Below are positions 47,915 through 56,802 of a stretch of DNA of 64,000 nucleotides, piece by piece. Origin of the DNA: an uncultured Alphaproteobacteria bacterium (GTDB lineage Bacteria; Pseudomonadota; Alphaproteobacteria; HIMB59; GCA-002718135). Position 1 is the stretch's first letter. Every line of letters starts with the position of its first letter. A program made the position numbers and the translations under genes. The notes beneath the pieces are model-generated. The model saw only the letters and a list, made by a program, of their open reading frames with translations. It was not told the origin of the DNA and made no database searches. Location: NCBI GenBank assembly GCA_902613275.1, contig CACMGM010000001.1:62001-126000 (forward strand), read 5' to 3'.

Positions 47915-49195
47915 TTATTTCTTTTGTCTAATTTTAACTGATAATTTATGTGCATCTAGACCTTCAAGTCCTGACATTTTTTGCGTATCTTCTGAAAGAG
48001 TATTAAAAGATTTTTTGTTCATCTCAACTACAGAACTTCTTTTCATAAAATCTAAAACACCTAGACCTGATGAAAATTTTGCTGCTCCTGATGTCGGCAA
48101 TACATGGTTAGTTCCTACAATATAATCACCAAAAGCTTCGACAGAGTATTCACCTAAAAATATACCGCCAGCATTATTTATGTTTGATAATAATTTTTTA
48201 TTATTAGAAATGTGAATATGTAAATGTTCTGGTGCAACAAAATTTATGATTTCTGAAGCAAGTTCTATATTATCGACCAAAGCAATAATTCCATTATTAT
48301 TTAAACTTTTTTCAATTATTTCCTTTTTTGATAAATCTTTTTTAATTTTTTTAATTGAACTTAAGACTTTAGTTGCAAAATCTTTACTATCCGTAATTAA
48401 AATTGATTGTGCATTTTCATCATGTTCTGCTTGAGCTATTAGATCTGAAGCTACCCAATCTGGATTATTTTTATTATTAGCAACAACAATTATTTCTGAT
48501 GGACCTGCAAGTAAATCTATTCCTACTTTTCCATATAATTGCTTTTTAGCTTCTGCAACATAAGCATTACCAGGTCCAAATATTTTATTGACTGGCTTAA
48601 TAGTTTGAGTGCCAAACGTTAGTGCACTGATAGCTTGAGCTCCTCCTACAAAATATGTTTCTTTAATACCTAATTCCCTTATTAATTTTATAAAATATGG
48701 ATTAATTGATTTAGTTGGTGGTGTGATACAAACAATTCTTTTTACTCCAGCTATGATTGCAGGTACTGCATTCATAATTAAAGATGAAGGATAAAAAGCC
48801 CTTCCTCCAGGTACGTACAAGCCAACTGAGTCAATAGGTTTCCATACAGATTTCAATGTTGTACCATTATTAGTATAGATGATATTTTTAGGTAATTGTT
48901 TTTTGTGAAATGATGAAATATTTTTTATAGCTTTTTTAAAACTATTAAATATTTGTGGCTCAACTTTAGATTGTATTTTTATTTTAGATAAATCTAAATT
49001 AAGATCTTGTTTTCTAATTTTAACTTTATCAAATTTTCCTGCATACTTAATTAGAGATTTATCACCATTTTTTTTAACATCATAAATAATTTTTTTTACA
49101 TCTTCTTGAATTGATTTACTTGATAATGAATTTCTTTTTTCAATCTTTGTCTTAAATTGATTGTAAAAATTTTTATTAAATTTTATTATTTTCAT
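47915..49195 (-). CDS. hisD: histidinol dehydrogenase
   Basis: Zinc enzyme oxidising L-histidinol to histidine in two NAD-dependent steps, the last of histidine synthesis. The 426 residues fit the family. Motifs are the PGGRAFYPSSLIMNAVPA region (about 127-144), FGPGNAYVAEAKK, LLAGPSEIIVVAN, AQAEHDENAQS with zinc and catalytic residues, and VAPEHLHIH. It overlaps hisG by 4 nt, so the two are coupled, although the rest of the his pathway is not here. Confidence 0.97.
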   Translation of the reverse strand: MKIIKFNKNFYNQFKTKIEKRNSLSSKSIQEDVKKIIYDVKKNGDKSLIKYAGKFDKVKIRKQDLNLDLSKIKIQSKVEPQIFNSFKKAIKNISSFHKKQLPKNIIYTNNGTTLKSVWKPIDSVGLYVPGGRAFYPSSLIMNAVPAIIAGVKRIVCITPPTKSINPYFIKLIRELGIKETYFVGGAQAISALTFGTQTIKPVNKIFGPGNAYVAEAKKQLYGKVGIDLLAGPSEIIVVANNKNNPDWVASDLIAQAEHDENAQSILITDSKDFATKVLSSIKKIKKDLSKKEIIEKSLNNNGIIALVDNIELASEIINFVAPEHLHIHISNNKKLLSNINNAGGIFLGEYSVEAFGDYIVGTNHVLPTSGAAKFSSGLGVLDFMKRSSVVEMNKKSFNTLSEDTQKMSGLEGLDAHKLSVKIRQKK

Positions 49196-49839
49196 TTAAC
49201 AAAAGTACCTATTTCAGAAATAATTTTTGAAACCTCATTCATATTTGTCTTATAAGCTGATCTATTGACAATTAATTTAGATTGAATTTTCATTATTTCT
49301 TCAATTTCAGTCAAACCATTTTCTTTTAATGTTTTTCCTGTAGAAACTAAATCTACAATTCTCCTACACATATTTAAAGAAGGGGCTAATTCCATTGATC
49401 CACTTAGTTTTATAATTTCTACTTGTATTCCCTTATTATAAAAAAATTTTTTAGTAATATTTGGGTATTTAGTAGCAATTCTAATATTACTCCAGGTTTC
49501 TGGATCCTCTTTTTTTAATAAAGATTTCAGAGCAGCTACAGAAATTCGACAATGACCAATATTTAAATCAAGTGGAGCATATATTTCTGAGTAATCAAAT
49601 TCATTAATTACATCCTCACCAGCTATTCCTATTTGTGCAGCTCCAAATGCAACAAATGTACATGCATCAAAGGCTCTTACTTTAATATACTCAATGTTTC
49701 TTTTTTTAGATTTGAACGTTAACTTTCTTGTATCTCTATCAAATAGTAGAGGGTCAGGGGCAAAACTTGTTTTAAGTAACAAGTTTTTACATTCTTTTGT
49801 TATTCTGCCTCTTGGTACTGCAATAACTATTTTGCTCAT
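49192..49839 (-). CDS. hisG: ATP phosphoribosyltransferase, short form
   Basis: Catalyses the first step of histidine synthesis (ATP plus PRPP). The 215 residues correspond to the short HisG form, which lacks the C-terminal regulatory domain and needs the HisRS-like HisZ subunit for activity and feedback control. No hisZ is in the window, so it should be elsewhere. Motifs are AVPRGRITKEC (8-18), IGIAGEDVINEF and the PRPP-binding DLVSTGKTLKENGL near 168-181. It overlaps hisD by 4 nt and follows murA by 46 nt. Confidence 0.94.
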   Translation of the reverse strand: MSKIVIAVPRGRITKECKNLLLKTSFAPDPLLFDRDTRKLTFKSKKRNIEYIKVRAFDACTFVAFGAAQIGIAGEDVINEFDYSEIYAPLDLNIGHCRISVAALKSLLKKEDPETWSNIRIATKYPNITKKFFYNKGIQVEIIKLSGSMELAPSLNMCRRIVDLVSTGKTLKENGLTEIEEIMKIQSKLIVNRSAYKTNMNEVSKIISEIGTFVK

Positions 49840-49885
49840 AAATTGCAGGCTTTTATATTGTGATCAAAGAAAAAACTAGAAAAAG

Positions 49886-51142
49886 TTAGTTTTTCTGTCT
49901 TTTTATTTTTGCTCCCAAACTACCTAATGTTTTTTCAATATTTTCATAGCCTCTATCAAGATGATAGACACGATTTAGTGTCGTTTGACCATTCGCATTC
50001 ATAGCAGCTAACACTAAACTTATACTAGCTCGTAAATCACTAGCCATTACCTGCGCTCCTTTAAATGTTTGATTACCTATTATTGTAGCGGTATCTTTTT
50101 CTACTGTAATATTCGCACCTAATCGATTCAGTTCAGGAACATGCATGAATCTATTTTCAAAAATTGTTTCTTTAATTTTTGACTTCCCATCAGAGATACA
50201 CATAAGAGACATTAACTGAGCTTGTAAATCGGTTGGAAAACCTGGATATGGACTAGTTGAAAGACTAGTAGATTTTAGTTTTGATCCTTTAGAGACTTTT
50301 ATCGATTTTTTACTTACTTTTAATTTAGCACCCATTTTTTTCAAAATATCAATTAAAGATTTTAAATAAATAGTATTAAAGTTATTAATTTCTAAAACTG
50401 AATTTAACATCAAAGCTGCAATTATATATGTGCCGGCTACAATTCTATCTGCAATTATCTCATGCTCTGCTTTTTTTAAATTTGTTACACCTTGTACAAG
50501 AATAGTTTTTGTTCCATGACCTTCAATTTTTGCACCCATTTTTATAAGACAGTTAGACAAATCTTCTATTTCTGGTTCTCTTGCAGCATTAGAAATTTTA
50601 GTTTCACCTTTTGCCAATACTGAGGCCATTAGTATATTTTCAGTTGCTCCTACACTTGGAAAAGGTAATTTAATTTTATTACCAATCAATTGTGATTTAA
50701 CACTGCCAACAACAAAACCGTTTTGAATTTCAAAATTAGCTCCCAATTTTGATAAACCAGCAAGATGTATATCTATTGGCCTAGTTCCAATGGCACATCC
50801 TCCTGGCAAAGATATTCTAGCTTCACCAAATCGAGAAAGTAATGGACCTAGAATCAATATAGAGGCTCTCATTTTTCGCACAACATCGTAATCTGCTGAT
50901 AGATTTTTAATTTTTGATGGATTTATTTTTAATTTATTTTTTTTGTGTTCAATTTTTACACCATAAATTTTTAGTAATTTTATTAAATTTTGAACATCGA
51001 CCACATTAGGTATGTTTGAGAGTTTTAAAGTTTTTTTAGATAAAAGAGAAGATACTATAATCGGTAGTGCAGAATTTTTTGAACCGTGAACATTAACTGA
51101 GCCAGAAATTTTAGAACCTCCTTTTATTATTAATTTATCCAT
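49886..51142 (-). CDS. murA: UDP-N-acetylglucosamine 1-carboxyvinyltransferase
   Basis: First committed enzyme of peptidoglycan synthesis, adding enolpyruvate from PEP to UDP-GlcNAc. The 418 residues match the family. VHGSKNSALPI is near 18-28, and the catalytic Cys loop LPGGCAIGTRPIDIHL retains the Cys that fosfomycin would modify. RGYENIEKTLGSLGAKI is at the C-terminus. Its ATGGATAA start sequence also contains the TAA stop of the small ORF upstream, a coupled start/stop. Confidence 0.97.
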   Translation of the reverse strand: MDKLIIKGGSKISGSVNVHGSKNSALPIIVSSLLSKKTLKLSNIPNVVDVQNLIKLLKIYGVKIEHKKNKLKINPSKIKNLSADYDVVRKMRASILILGPLLSRFGEARISLPGGCAIGTRPIDIHLAGLSKLGANFEIQNGFVVGSVKSQLIGNKIKLPFPSVGATENILMASVLAKGETKISNAAREPEIEDLSNCLIKMGAKIEGHGTKTILVQGVTNLKKAEHEIIADRIVAGTYIIAALMLNSVLEINNFNTIYLKSLIDILKKMGAKLKVSKKSIKVSKGSKLKSTSLSTSPYPGFPTDLQAQLMSLMCISDGKSKIKETIFENRFMHVPELNRLGANITVEKDTATIIGNQTFKGAQVMASDLRASISLVLAAMNANGQTTLNRVYHLDRGYENIEKTLGSLGAKIKRQKN

Positions 51143-51284
51143 TTTTACTAATAGCTTTTTTTCTTTTTAAAATATTGGATTTAAGTTTTTTTTCTAATCT
51201 TTTTAATCTCGTTAAGCGTATTTCTTTTTTTGAATCATCTTTTGAATGATGTGTATATTTTTCTTTACTTAATTTATCTGTCAC
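51135..51284 (-). CDS. small basic protein upstream of murA, function unknown
   Basis: A 49-codon GTG-initiated frame rich in Lys and Arg, with the core EIRLTRLKRLEKKLKSNIL and the end KRKKAISKNG. It resembles the short Arg/Lys-rich proteins found directly upstream of murA in other alphaproteobacteria (from memory, pattern R-x-x-R-L-x-x-x-L-x-x-N-L-x-R-R-K). Its stop lies in the murA start codon region (AATGGATAA), so ribosomes could re-initiate on murA. No domain or signal peptide is visible. A weak Shine-Dalgarno lowers certainty. Confidence 0.55.
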   Translation of the reverse strand: MTDKLSKEKYTHHSKDDSKKEIRLTRLKRLEKKLKSNILKRKKAISKNG

Positions 51285-51293
51285 AAATAAGAT

Positions 51294-51482
51294 TTAATTA
51301 TTATTATTATTTTTTTTTAATCCATTCTTAGAGCATTTCTTAGAACAATATAAAACATTTTTCCAATCTCTTTCCCATTTTTTTCTCCAAGAGAATGGCT
51401 TATTACAAACAATACAAACTTTAGATGGTAAATTTTTCTTCAAGATTTTACTCAAATAGATAAAAATATCCGTAGGCAACAA
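51294..51482 (-). CDS. DUF2256 family zinc-ribbon-like protein
   Basis: 62-residue protein with [14 protein letters not shown] (about 23-36) and YCSKKC (about 45-50), the four-cysteine pattern and WRKKW signature of DUF2256. The function is unknown. The listed ATG overlaps the upstream transporter gene by 35 nt. A TTG start about 13 codons in (giving LKKNLPSK...) would match the usual family N-terminus, so the start is uncertain. The C-terminus ends in a run of Asn from an AAT/AAC repeat. Confidence 0.8.
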   Translation of the reverse strand: MLPTDIFIYLSKILKKNLPSKVCIVCNKPFSWRKKWERDWKNVLYCSKKCSKNGLKKNNNNN

Positions 51483-52599
51483 CTAATGCAGGAATTGCAC
51501 TATATAATGTAGCTAAAATCGCAGCTTTTGGGGCAAGAGCAATTGCTGGGAATAAGGCATCACCATCATTTGAAATAGCATTACCAAGCTCTGCAGAAAG
51601 AGGAATATAACCATTTAGATAAAACGTTGCCACAACAACTTGCGGTCCACAACCAGGTAAGAAACCAAATAAAATTGCTACTAATGGAACAAAAGGTAAC
51701 CATAAATCAAAAAATATTTTTAAATCTAAACTTGTAAAGTACATAAATATTTCAAAGACAAGGAAACCACTAATGACCCAAGTAGTTACAAAATTAGTTG
51801 TATCTACTACTCTTGATAATAATCCTCTACTTTTGTCAGTTGAGCATTGAAAATCACTTAATGGATTTAATGACCACATAAATATTGAAAGTATAGCTCC
51901 AGCAGAAGCTACGAAAACTAAAAGTGAGCTATAAGCTGGTGAAACAAATTCTATCTGAAATGCAACTAGAATGCCTAAAATAAAACCAGGAATAAATAAA
52001 AAAAGCCAAAAGAAATTAAAATTCGATACAAAAGTTTTATTTATTTTTTCAAATTCAACTTTTATTTTTGTCTCTGATTGCATAAAATTTATGCCATGAA
52101 TAAAATCAATTATATAACCTGAAATTGATCCAACAATTATTCCAATACCAAATATTAAAAGTCCTGTTGTGGGCTCAATAGCAAGTATTAAAAAAGCTGC
52201 ATCACCCATTGTTGCTGTTAACACAGCAACTAAGGATCCAAAAGAAATACGACCCTGAATATATTGGGTAACCACAATTATAGCTCCGCCACATCCAGGT
52301 ATTGCACCTAAGAATGCTGCTAGACCAACGTGGAGCTTTTGGGTTTTAGATAGAAAAGTCTTTACATCAAATTTAGTTAGACTATCGAGCCCAATGAAGA
52401 CAAAAAGAGTAAATCCTACAAAAACAGATACCTGGATATAAGCGTCAATCATTGATGATCGTATAACTTCTCCAAACTCTCCTCCTTGAAAAACAAGAGA
52501 AAGTAATAATAGACCAAAGAAAGATTTCTTTAATAACCTTCCATCATTCTCTAGAATGATCTTTGTTTTTTCATTAATAGCATTGATTAAAGCATTCAT
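51448..52599 (-). CDS. putative 10-TM heavy-metal (manganese) transporter
   Basis: 383-residue integral membrane protein resembling the putative 10-TM heavy-metal exporter / manganese transporter family (PF11449-like). It is an internal duplication. The first half has [19 protein letters not shown] and later GDAAFLILA; the second has [19 protein letters not shown] and GDALFPAIA. Each half thus carries a PGCG and a GDA(A/L)F motif within membrane helices, likely the ion path. It is divergent from mntR, and a MntR-type operator lies 22 nt upstream of its start, so manganese control is strongly implied. The direction of transport is not evident. Confidence 0.8.
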   Translation of the reverse strand: MNALINAINEKTKIILENDGRLLKKSFFGLLLLSLVFQGGEFGEVIRSSMIDAYIQVSVFVGFTLFVFIGLDSLTKFDVKTFLSKTQKLHVGLAAFLGAIPGCGGAIIVVTQYIQGRISFGSLVAVLTATMGDAAFLILAIEPTTGLLIFGIGIIVGSISGYIIDFIHGINFMQSETKIKVEFEKINKTFVSNFNFFWLFLFIPGFILGILVAFQIEFVSPAYSSLLVFVASAGAILSIFMWSLNPLSDFQCSTDKSRGLLSRVVDTTNFVTTWVISGFLVFEIFMYFTSLDLKIFFDLWLPFVPLVAILFGFLPGCGPQVVVATFYLNGYIPLSAELGNAISNDGDALFPAIALAPKAAILATLYSAIPALVVAYGYFYLFE

Positions 52600-52621
52600 A
52601 AAAATGTATATATAGCTAAAA

Positions 52622-52641
52622 AATATAGCTATGGCTACATT
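52622..52641. promoter_or_regulatory. MntR operator in the divergent transporter/mntR promoter region
   Basis: AATATAGC-TATG-GCTACATT is a near-perfect inverted repeat (one mismatch between the half-sites). It matches the proteobacterial MntR box known from E. coli mntH, which I recall as AACATAGC-NNNN-GCTATGTT. An extra TATAGCTA half-site lies just to the left. Its location in the 66-nt gap between the two divergent starts suggests MntR controls both. Confidence 0.7.
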
Positions 52642-52665
52642 TTGTATTAATTTTTTTCAATTTTT

Positions 52666-53079
52666 ATGTTAAAAATACCAATGTCTTTCAACAAAGTCCG
52701 AAATGCTCATAAAACGGAAAATACTGAAGATTATTTAGAGTTAATTGCAGAACTGTTAAATTCCAAAGGGGAAGCTCGTATCGTCGATATTGCTGAAAGT
52801 TTGGGAATTGCGCAAGCCACAGCAAATAAAACAATTCAAAGATTACAAACACAGGGCTATATTAAAAGAGAACCTTATCGATCAATATTTTTAACTTTTA
52901 AAGGTCAAAAAATAGCAAGTGTATCAAAAAAGAGGCATAATATAGTTTATAATTTTTTACTAAATCTTGGATTAGATAAGAGTACGGCCTCTGAGGATGC
53001 AGAGGGAATAGAACATCATGTGAGTGAAAAGACACTCAGAAGAATGGATAATTTTAACTCTAAGAAAAAATTTAATTGA
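52666..53079 (+). CDS. mntR: DtxR-family manganese-responsive regulator MntR
   Basis: Metal-dependent transcription factor. The 137 residues have a winged helix (about 17-75, with ARIVDIAESLGIAQATANKTIQRLQ as recognition region) and a helical metal-binding/dimerisation domain with EDAEGIEHHVSEKTLRRM (about 110-127). There is no SH3-like C-terminal domain, as in MntR rather than DtxR/IdeR. A second in-frame ATG at 52681 gives MSFNKVRNAHK and is an equally plausible start. It is divergent from the metal transporter and shares its operator. Confidence 0.88.
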   Translation: MLKIPMSFNKVRNAHKTENTEDYLELIAELLNSKGEARIVDIAESLGIAQATANKTIQRLQTQGYIKREPYRSIFLTFKGQKIASVSKKRHNIVYNFLLNLGLDKSTASEDAEGIEHHVSEKTLRRMDNFNSKKKFN

Positions 53080-53104
53080 TTGCCAAATCAATTTTAACTA
53101 GTAT

Positions 53105-53139
53105 ATAAAAAAGAAGGGACACGGCGAATATCCCTTCTT
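53105..53139 (-). terminator. bidirectional intrinsic terminator between mntR and the ADP-ribosylglycohydrolase operon
   Basis: AAGAAGGGA (53111-53119) and TCCCTTCTT (53131-53139) form a perfect 9-bp stem with an 11-base loop. On the minus strand it is followed by a run of six T and then ATATAC, a strong terminator for the 63-53 kb operon. On the plus strand it ends TTTTCG and could also stop mntR. Confidence 0.85.
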
Positions 53140-53148
53140 TTCGATCTT

Positions 53149-53223
53149 GGTTTATGGATAGAAAATAAACCTTACTAATAAATACCCGATTCTCTGTTTT
53201 GGCTCAAATTTTTAATTAGTAAG
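53149..53223 (-). other. structured 3' UTR or small RNA candidate
   Basis: Two non-coding inverted repeats lie between the methyltransferase stop and the terminator. CTTACTAAT (53171-53179) pairs with ATTAGTAAG (53215-53223), and GGTTTA (53149-53154) pairs with TAAACC (53166-53171). Together with the terminator they give a compact three-hairpin 3' end of about 120 nt. I recognise no known RNA family. Confidence 0.4.
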
Positions 53224-53232
53224 CTCTAATTT

Positions 53233-53856
53233 TTAATATTTTTGTAACAAAACAATTTTAATTTTTATTTTGCTTTCAAAATCTTTATTCAAAGGTAAAT
53301 AATTTAGAGGTCGAGAAATTTTAATAATTTTTAATGTTTTTTGATATTTTTTCAAAATACTTAAAAAATCCTGTTTCTCCCATAAATCAATTCTATGAGT
53401 AAATAATACAAAACCTTTTTCTTTGATATTTTTATTAACATTATCAAAAAGTTTATCAAAGTTTTTACAATATGTCATAGAACCAATCAAAGAAATTAGA
53501 TCAAATTTTATTTTATAATGATGTAATTGTTCAAAGTTTTTTATTTGTAATTTTTTGTAAATTTTTTTTCCTAATGTAATTTTTAAGCTTTTTTTTGAAA
53601 TGTCAGAACCATAGATTTCGGTATTTGGATAAATTTTTTTTAACTCATTACCAAATAAACCAGTCCCACACGCTAAATCTAAGATATTTTTTGGTTTTAT
53701 ATTAGTTGTTTCTTGAAGAAATTTAATACTTTTTTGAGGAGCTTTATAATTCCATGACTTGAGTGTTGCATCATAATTTTCTGACCAATCGTCATAGTAT
53801 TTTCTCGTTTTATTTATATTTCCAACACCTGAAACTAGAGATTTAAAATTATTCAT
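53233..53856 (-). CDS. class I SAM-dependent methyltransferase
   Basis: 207-residue Rossmann-fold methyltransferase. Motif I is ILDLACGTGLFGNEL (about 58-72), motif II includes IYGSDISKKSL, and the post-II region is FDLISLIGSMTYCKNF. It resembles the TPR-less methyltransferases that lie near nitrilase genes in alphaproteobacteria. The substrate is unknown. It overlaps the nitrilase gene by 8 nt and is the last gene of the operon, followed by the structured 3' region and terminator. Confidence 0.82.
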   Translation of the reverse strand: MNNFKSLVSGVGNINKTRKYYDDWSENYDATLKSWNYKAPQKSIKFLQETTNIKPKNILDLACGTGLFGNELKKIYPNTEIYGSDISKKSLKITLGKKIYKKLQIKNFEQLHHYKIKFDLISLIGSMTYCKNFDKLFDNVNKNIKEKGFVLFTHRIDLWEKQDFLSILKKYQKTLKIIKISRPLNYLPLNKDFESKIKIKIVLLQKY

Positions 53857-54655
53857 ATTGAAGTGAAGGAATTTTTTTTCTAATTTTTTTTACCTCTGTA
53901 ATATTTATAGTTGAGTTAAGAATGGAAGGTTTATTTTTAGTGCTATTTACGATCTTCCCCCATGGATTAACTAAAAGAGAGTAACCATATGTCTTTCTTT
54001 TCATATGATGGTTTCCACACATACCAGTTGCCACAATAAAAATACTATTTTCTATTGCTCTTGATCGATTCAAAATTTCCCAGTGATCTTTTCCAGTTGG
54101 TCTAGTGAAAGCAGCTGGAACTAAAATAATTAAACAATTTTTTTTAGCAAGTTGCCTGTATAAATTAGGAAATCGTAGATCATAACAAATTGTCATTCCT
54201 AATTTAATATTATTAATTTTAGTATAGATTATTTTATTACCTGCTTTAAACAAGGATGATTCTTGATATTTTTCTTTGTTATTAATTTGAACATCAAACA
54301 TATGAATTTTATCATATGTTTTTTTGATTATTCCGTGATCATCAATAAAAAAAGATCTATTGACTAGTTTAGATTGATTTTTTACTTTTAAAAGCAAAGA
54401 TCCAAGATTTATATTAACCTTATTTTTCTTTGCAAAGTTTTTAGCCATTTTTAAAACTGGGCATGTATTTTGATATGGTGCATTTTTTTTTAAATAATTT
54501 TTATCATTGGTAATGATGTTTGAACATTCTGGTGTGCAAATTAAATGAGGTTTAGATTTTAATGCTTTATTAAAATATTTCTCTAGAAATTTAGAATTCA
54601 AATTAGGTATTTGACTTGCAGTAAATTGAACCTGAGAAATTTTTAAATTATTCAT
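53849..54655 (-). CDS. carbon-nitrogen hydrolase (nitrilase superfamily)
   Basis: 268-residue cytoplasmic amidase of the Nit/omega-amidase branch. The catalytic triad is visible: Glu in CTPECSN (about 43), Lys in YDKIHMFDV (about 115-117) and Cys in MTICYDLRFPNLYRQLA (about 155). The branch includes deaminated-glutathione amidase and omega-amidase. The exact substrate is not readable. It sits 4 nt after the MFS gene and overlaps the methyltransferase by 8 nt. The nit-methyltransferase pairing resembles a housekeeping arrangement in alphaproteobacteria, so its link to the operon may be only transcriptional. Confidence 0.88.
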   Translation of the reverse strand: MNNLKISQVQFTASQIPNLNSKFLEKYFNKALKSKPHLICTPECSNIITNDKNYLKKNAPYQNTCPVLKMAKNFAKKNKVNINLGSLLLKVKNQSKLVNRSFFIDDHGIIKKTYDKIHMFDVQINNKEKYQESSLFKAGNKIIYTKINNIKLGMTICYDLRFPNLYRQLAKKNCLIILVPAAFTRPTGKDHWEILNRSRAIENSIFIVATGMCGNHHMKRKTYGYSLLVNPWGKIVNSTKNKPSILNSTINITEVKKIRKKIPSLQYE

Positions 54656-54659
54656 TAAT

Positions 54660-55823
54660 TTATTTATATTTAAATAAAAAAATTACCCCACAAGTAAATA
54701 CTATAAAAGATAATAAATACATATTTAGTGTAAGTGAAAATGTTTCTGCTATAAAACCAATTCCTGCGGGCATTATCATTGTAGAAGATAATCCAATAGT
54801 AATAAGATTTGTTACAGTCATTGGTATACTTTCATTAGATTGTTTTACTGCTTGCCTGATGATTATTGGTACAAAATTTGCTGAAGAAAAACCATAAATA
54901 CCAAACATTACTAAAATAATATAAAAATTGTTGGTAAGTAAAACTATAAACATAATTATAGCGCCAATCATAATAAAATAACAACCAACAACCTTTTCAG
55001 TAAAAATATCTATTAAGGTATTGGAAAGTAAATTAGCAAAAATTGATCCAATACTCAAAAATATCAATCCTGTACTTGCTAAATGTAATGGTGCGCCCAA
55101 GTCATTGTTTAACCATAATGTTGACCAATCCATTATTATACCGCCTGAGCCAAAGACAAAAAATAAAAGCAGCCCAAATAAAAGAATATTACCTTTAGGT
55201 ATTTTGAATTTTTCAGCCTCACCTTTAAAATCCATATTTCTTGGTAAGCCCAAATAATATACGGTAAATGATGCTAATATGGAAAAGAAAGCTAAAAAAA
55301 TAAAAGAAATATATGGCTCATATTCATTTTTCATTATTAAACCTGCTAATCCTCCACCTATAAGAATACCTAAGCTAAAACCCATTGCGTAATAAGGAGT
55401 AATAATTTTTTTGAATCTTTGTTCAATTAATTGTGAATGTATACCCCCTATTGGCCCTGATGCACCCCATCCAATTCCTGTTGGAATAGCAGATAATAAG
55501 AAATAGAAATATGTTGGAGAAACAATTGATAAAAAAGTAGAAAAAGCAACAATAGGAAAAGCTAAACTCATAACTAACTTTGTCCCAAATTTTGGAACTA
55601 ATATTCTTCCAGCTATTTGATTAGAAATAATAAAAAATATTCCAAAAAGTAAAATAGCATAACTTAAATCAGTTTCATCAATTGAAAGTCTATTCATATT
55701 CCATGGGGTTATTCCAAAATAACAACCCACAACTATCATAGGATAAGCAGATGTTATTACCGATGCAAACGTAGCTCTTTTAAATATTATTTTATCTTCT
55801 TCTAACACAAAGTACTTTACCAA
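54660..55823 (-). CDS. MFS transporter
   Basis: 387-residue major facilitator protein with about 12 membrane helices in two halves joined by a charged cytoplasmic loop (about 190-210). It is similar in style to YbjJ/fucose-permease-like members, with GPIGGIHSQLIEQRFKK after helix 4 and GGIIMDWSTLWLNNDLG in the second half. The substrate is unknown. It overlaps the aldo/keto reductase by 7 nt, which points to uptake of a compound handled by the reductase and glycohydrolases upstream, or to export of a product. Confidence 0.85.
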   Translation of the reverse strand: MVKYFVLEEDKIIFKRATFASVITSAYPMIVVGCYFGITPWNMNRLSIDETDLSYAILLFGIFFIISNQIAGRILVPKFGTKLVMSLAFPIVAFSTFLSIVSPTYFYFLLSAIPTGIGWGASGPIGGIHSQLIEQRFKKIITPYYAMGFSLGILIGGGLAGLIMKNEYEPYISFIFLAFFSILASFTVYYLGLPRNMDFKGEAEKFKIPKGNILLFGLLLFFVFGSGGIIMDWSTLWLNNDLGAPLHLASTGLIFLSIGSIFANLLSNTLIDIFTEKVVGCYFIMIGAIIMFIVLLTNNFYIILVMFGIYGFSSANFVPIIIRQAVKQSNESIPMTVTNLITIGLSSTMIMPAGIGFIAETFSLTLNMYLLSFIVFTCGVIFLFKYK

Positions 55824-56800
55824 CGGTGATGAACATCATCAAAAAAATATTTTGTATAAATATTTTTAATTTCACTCATTAAAAATGAAATTTCATTGGC
55901 ATCTGAGGAAGAGGTATTTAAATTTACATGATCTTTATTTTTTGCGCCTGGAATTACTACACTGACTGCATCATGCATTAAAATCCATCTAAGTGATAAT
56001 TGAGATAAAGTTATTCCTGTTGGTATAATCTTTTTCAAATCATCTACGGCTTCTAAAGCTTTATTATAATTAACACCTGAGAAGGTTTCACCAACATCAA
56101 AAGCATCTCCGTTGATATTGTAATTACGATGATCATCTGGTGCAAATGAAGATACGTTAGTAAATTTACCTGTTAATAATCCACTAGCAAGTGGAACTCG
56201 TACAATTATGGCAATATTTTTTTCTTTTGCAATTTGAAATAATTTTTCAGCAGGTTTTTGCCTAAATATATTAAAAATAACTTGAATAGATTTTGTATGG
56301 GGAAATTTAATACATTCTAAAGCTTCATCTACAGTCTGAACACTGAAACCATAGTTTTGTATTTTTCCCTTACTTACCAAATAATCTAACATTTCAAATG
56401 TGGCTTCAGATGAATAAACTTCAGTGGGTGGACAGTGCATTTGTAAAAGATCAATTGTTTCAACATTAAGATTTGATAAAGATTGATCAACATAAGACTC
56501 CATTAGTGCTTTATCATAATATCCCTCGGCAACATGTGGATTGATTTGTCTTCCAGCTTTTGTTGCCACATAAATTCTTTCAGAAACAGATTTAATGAAT
56601 TCACCCACAAATTTTTCACTTCTACCCATGCCATAGACATCAGCAGTATCAAAAAAATTAACACCATTTTCAAATGATGATTTTAATACTTCTTTAGCTT
56701 TATCTTCACTAACTTCTCCCCAGTCAGCGCCTATTTGCCAACAACCTAATCCAATTTCTGATACATTCCAATCTAATGATCCAAATTTTCTATATTTCAT
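55817..56800 (-). CDS. aldo/keto reductase
   Basis: 327-residue NAD(P)H-dependent TIM-barrel oxidoreductase. Catalytic tetrad residues are seen in FFDTADVYG (Asp and Tyr, about 49-57), ATKAGR (Lys, about 80-85) and LLQMHCPP (His, about 119-126). The C-terminal cofactor region reads VSVVIPGAKNKDHVN. It starts 2 nt after the stop of the last glycohydrolase and overlaps the MFS gene by 7 nt. That tight packing suggests it oxidises or reduces a sugar or sugar-like product of the same pathway. The substrate is not identifiable. Confidence 0.9.
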   Translation of the reverse strand: MKYRKFGSLDWNVSEIGLGCWQIGADWGEVSEDKAKEVLKSSFENGVNFFDTADVYGMGRSEKFVGEFIKSVSERIYVATKAGRQINPHVAEGYYDKALMESYVDQSLSNLNVETIDLLQMHCPPTEVYSSEATFEMLDYLVSKGKIQNYGFSVQTVDEALECIKFPHTKSIQVIFNIFRQKPAEKLFQIAKEKNIAIIVRVPLASGLLTGKFTNVSSFAPDDHRNYNINGDAFDVGETFSGVNYNKALEAVDDLKKIIPTGITLSQLSLRWILMHDAVSVVIPGAKNKDHVNLNTSSSDANEISFLMSEIKNIYTKYFFDDVHHRW

Positions 56801-56802
56801 TT

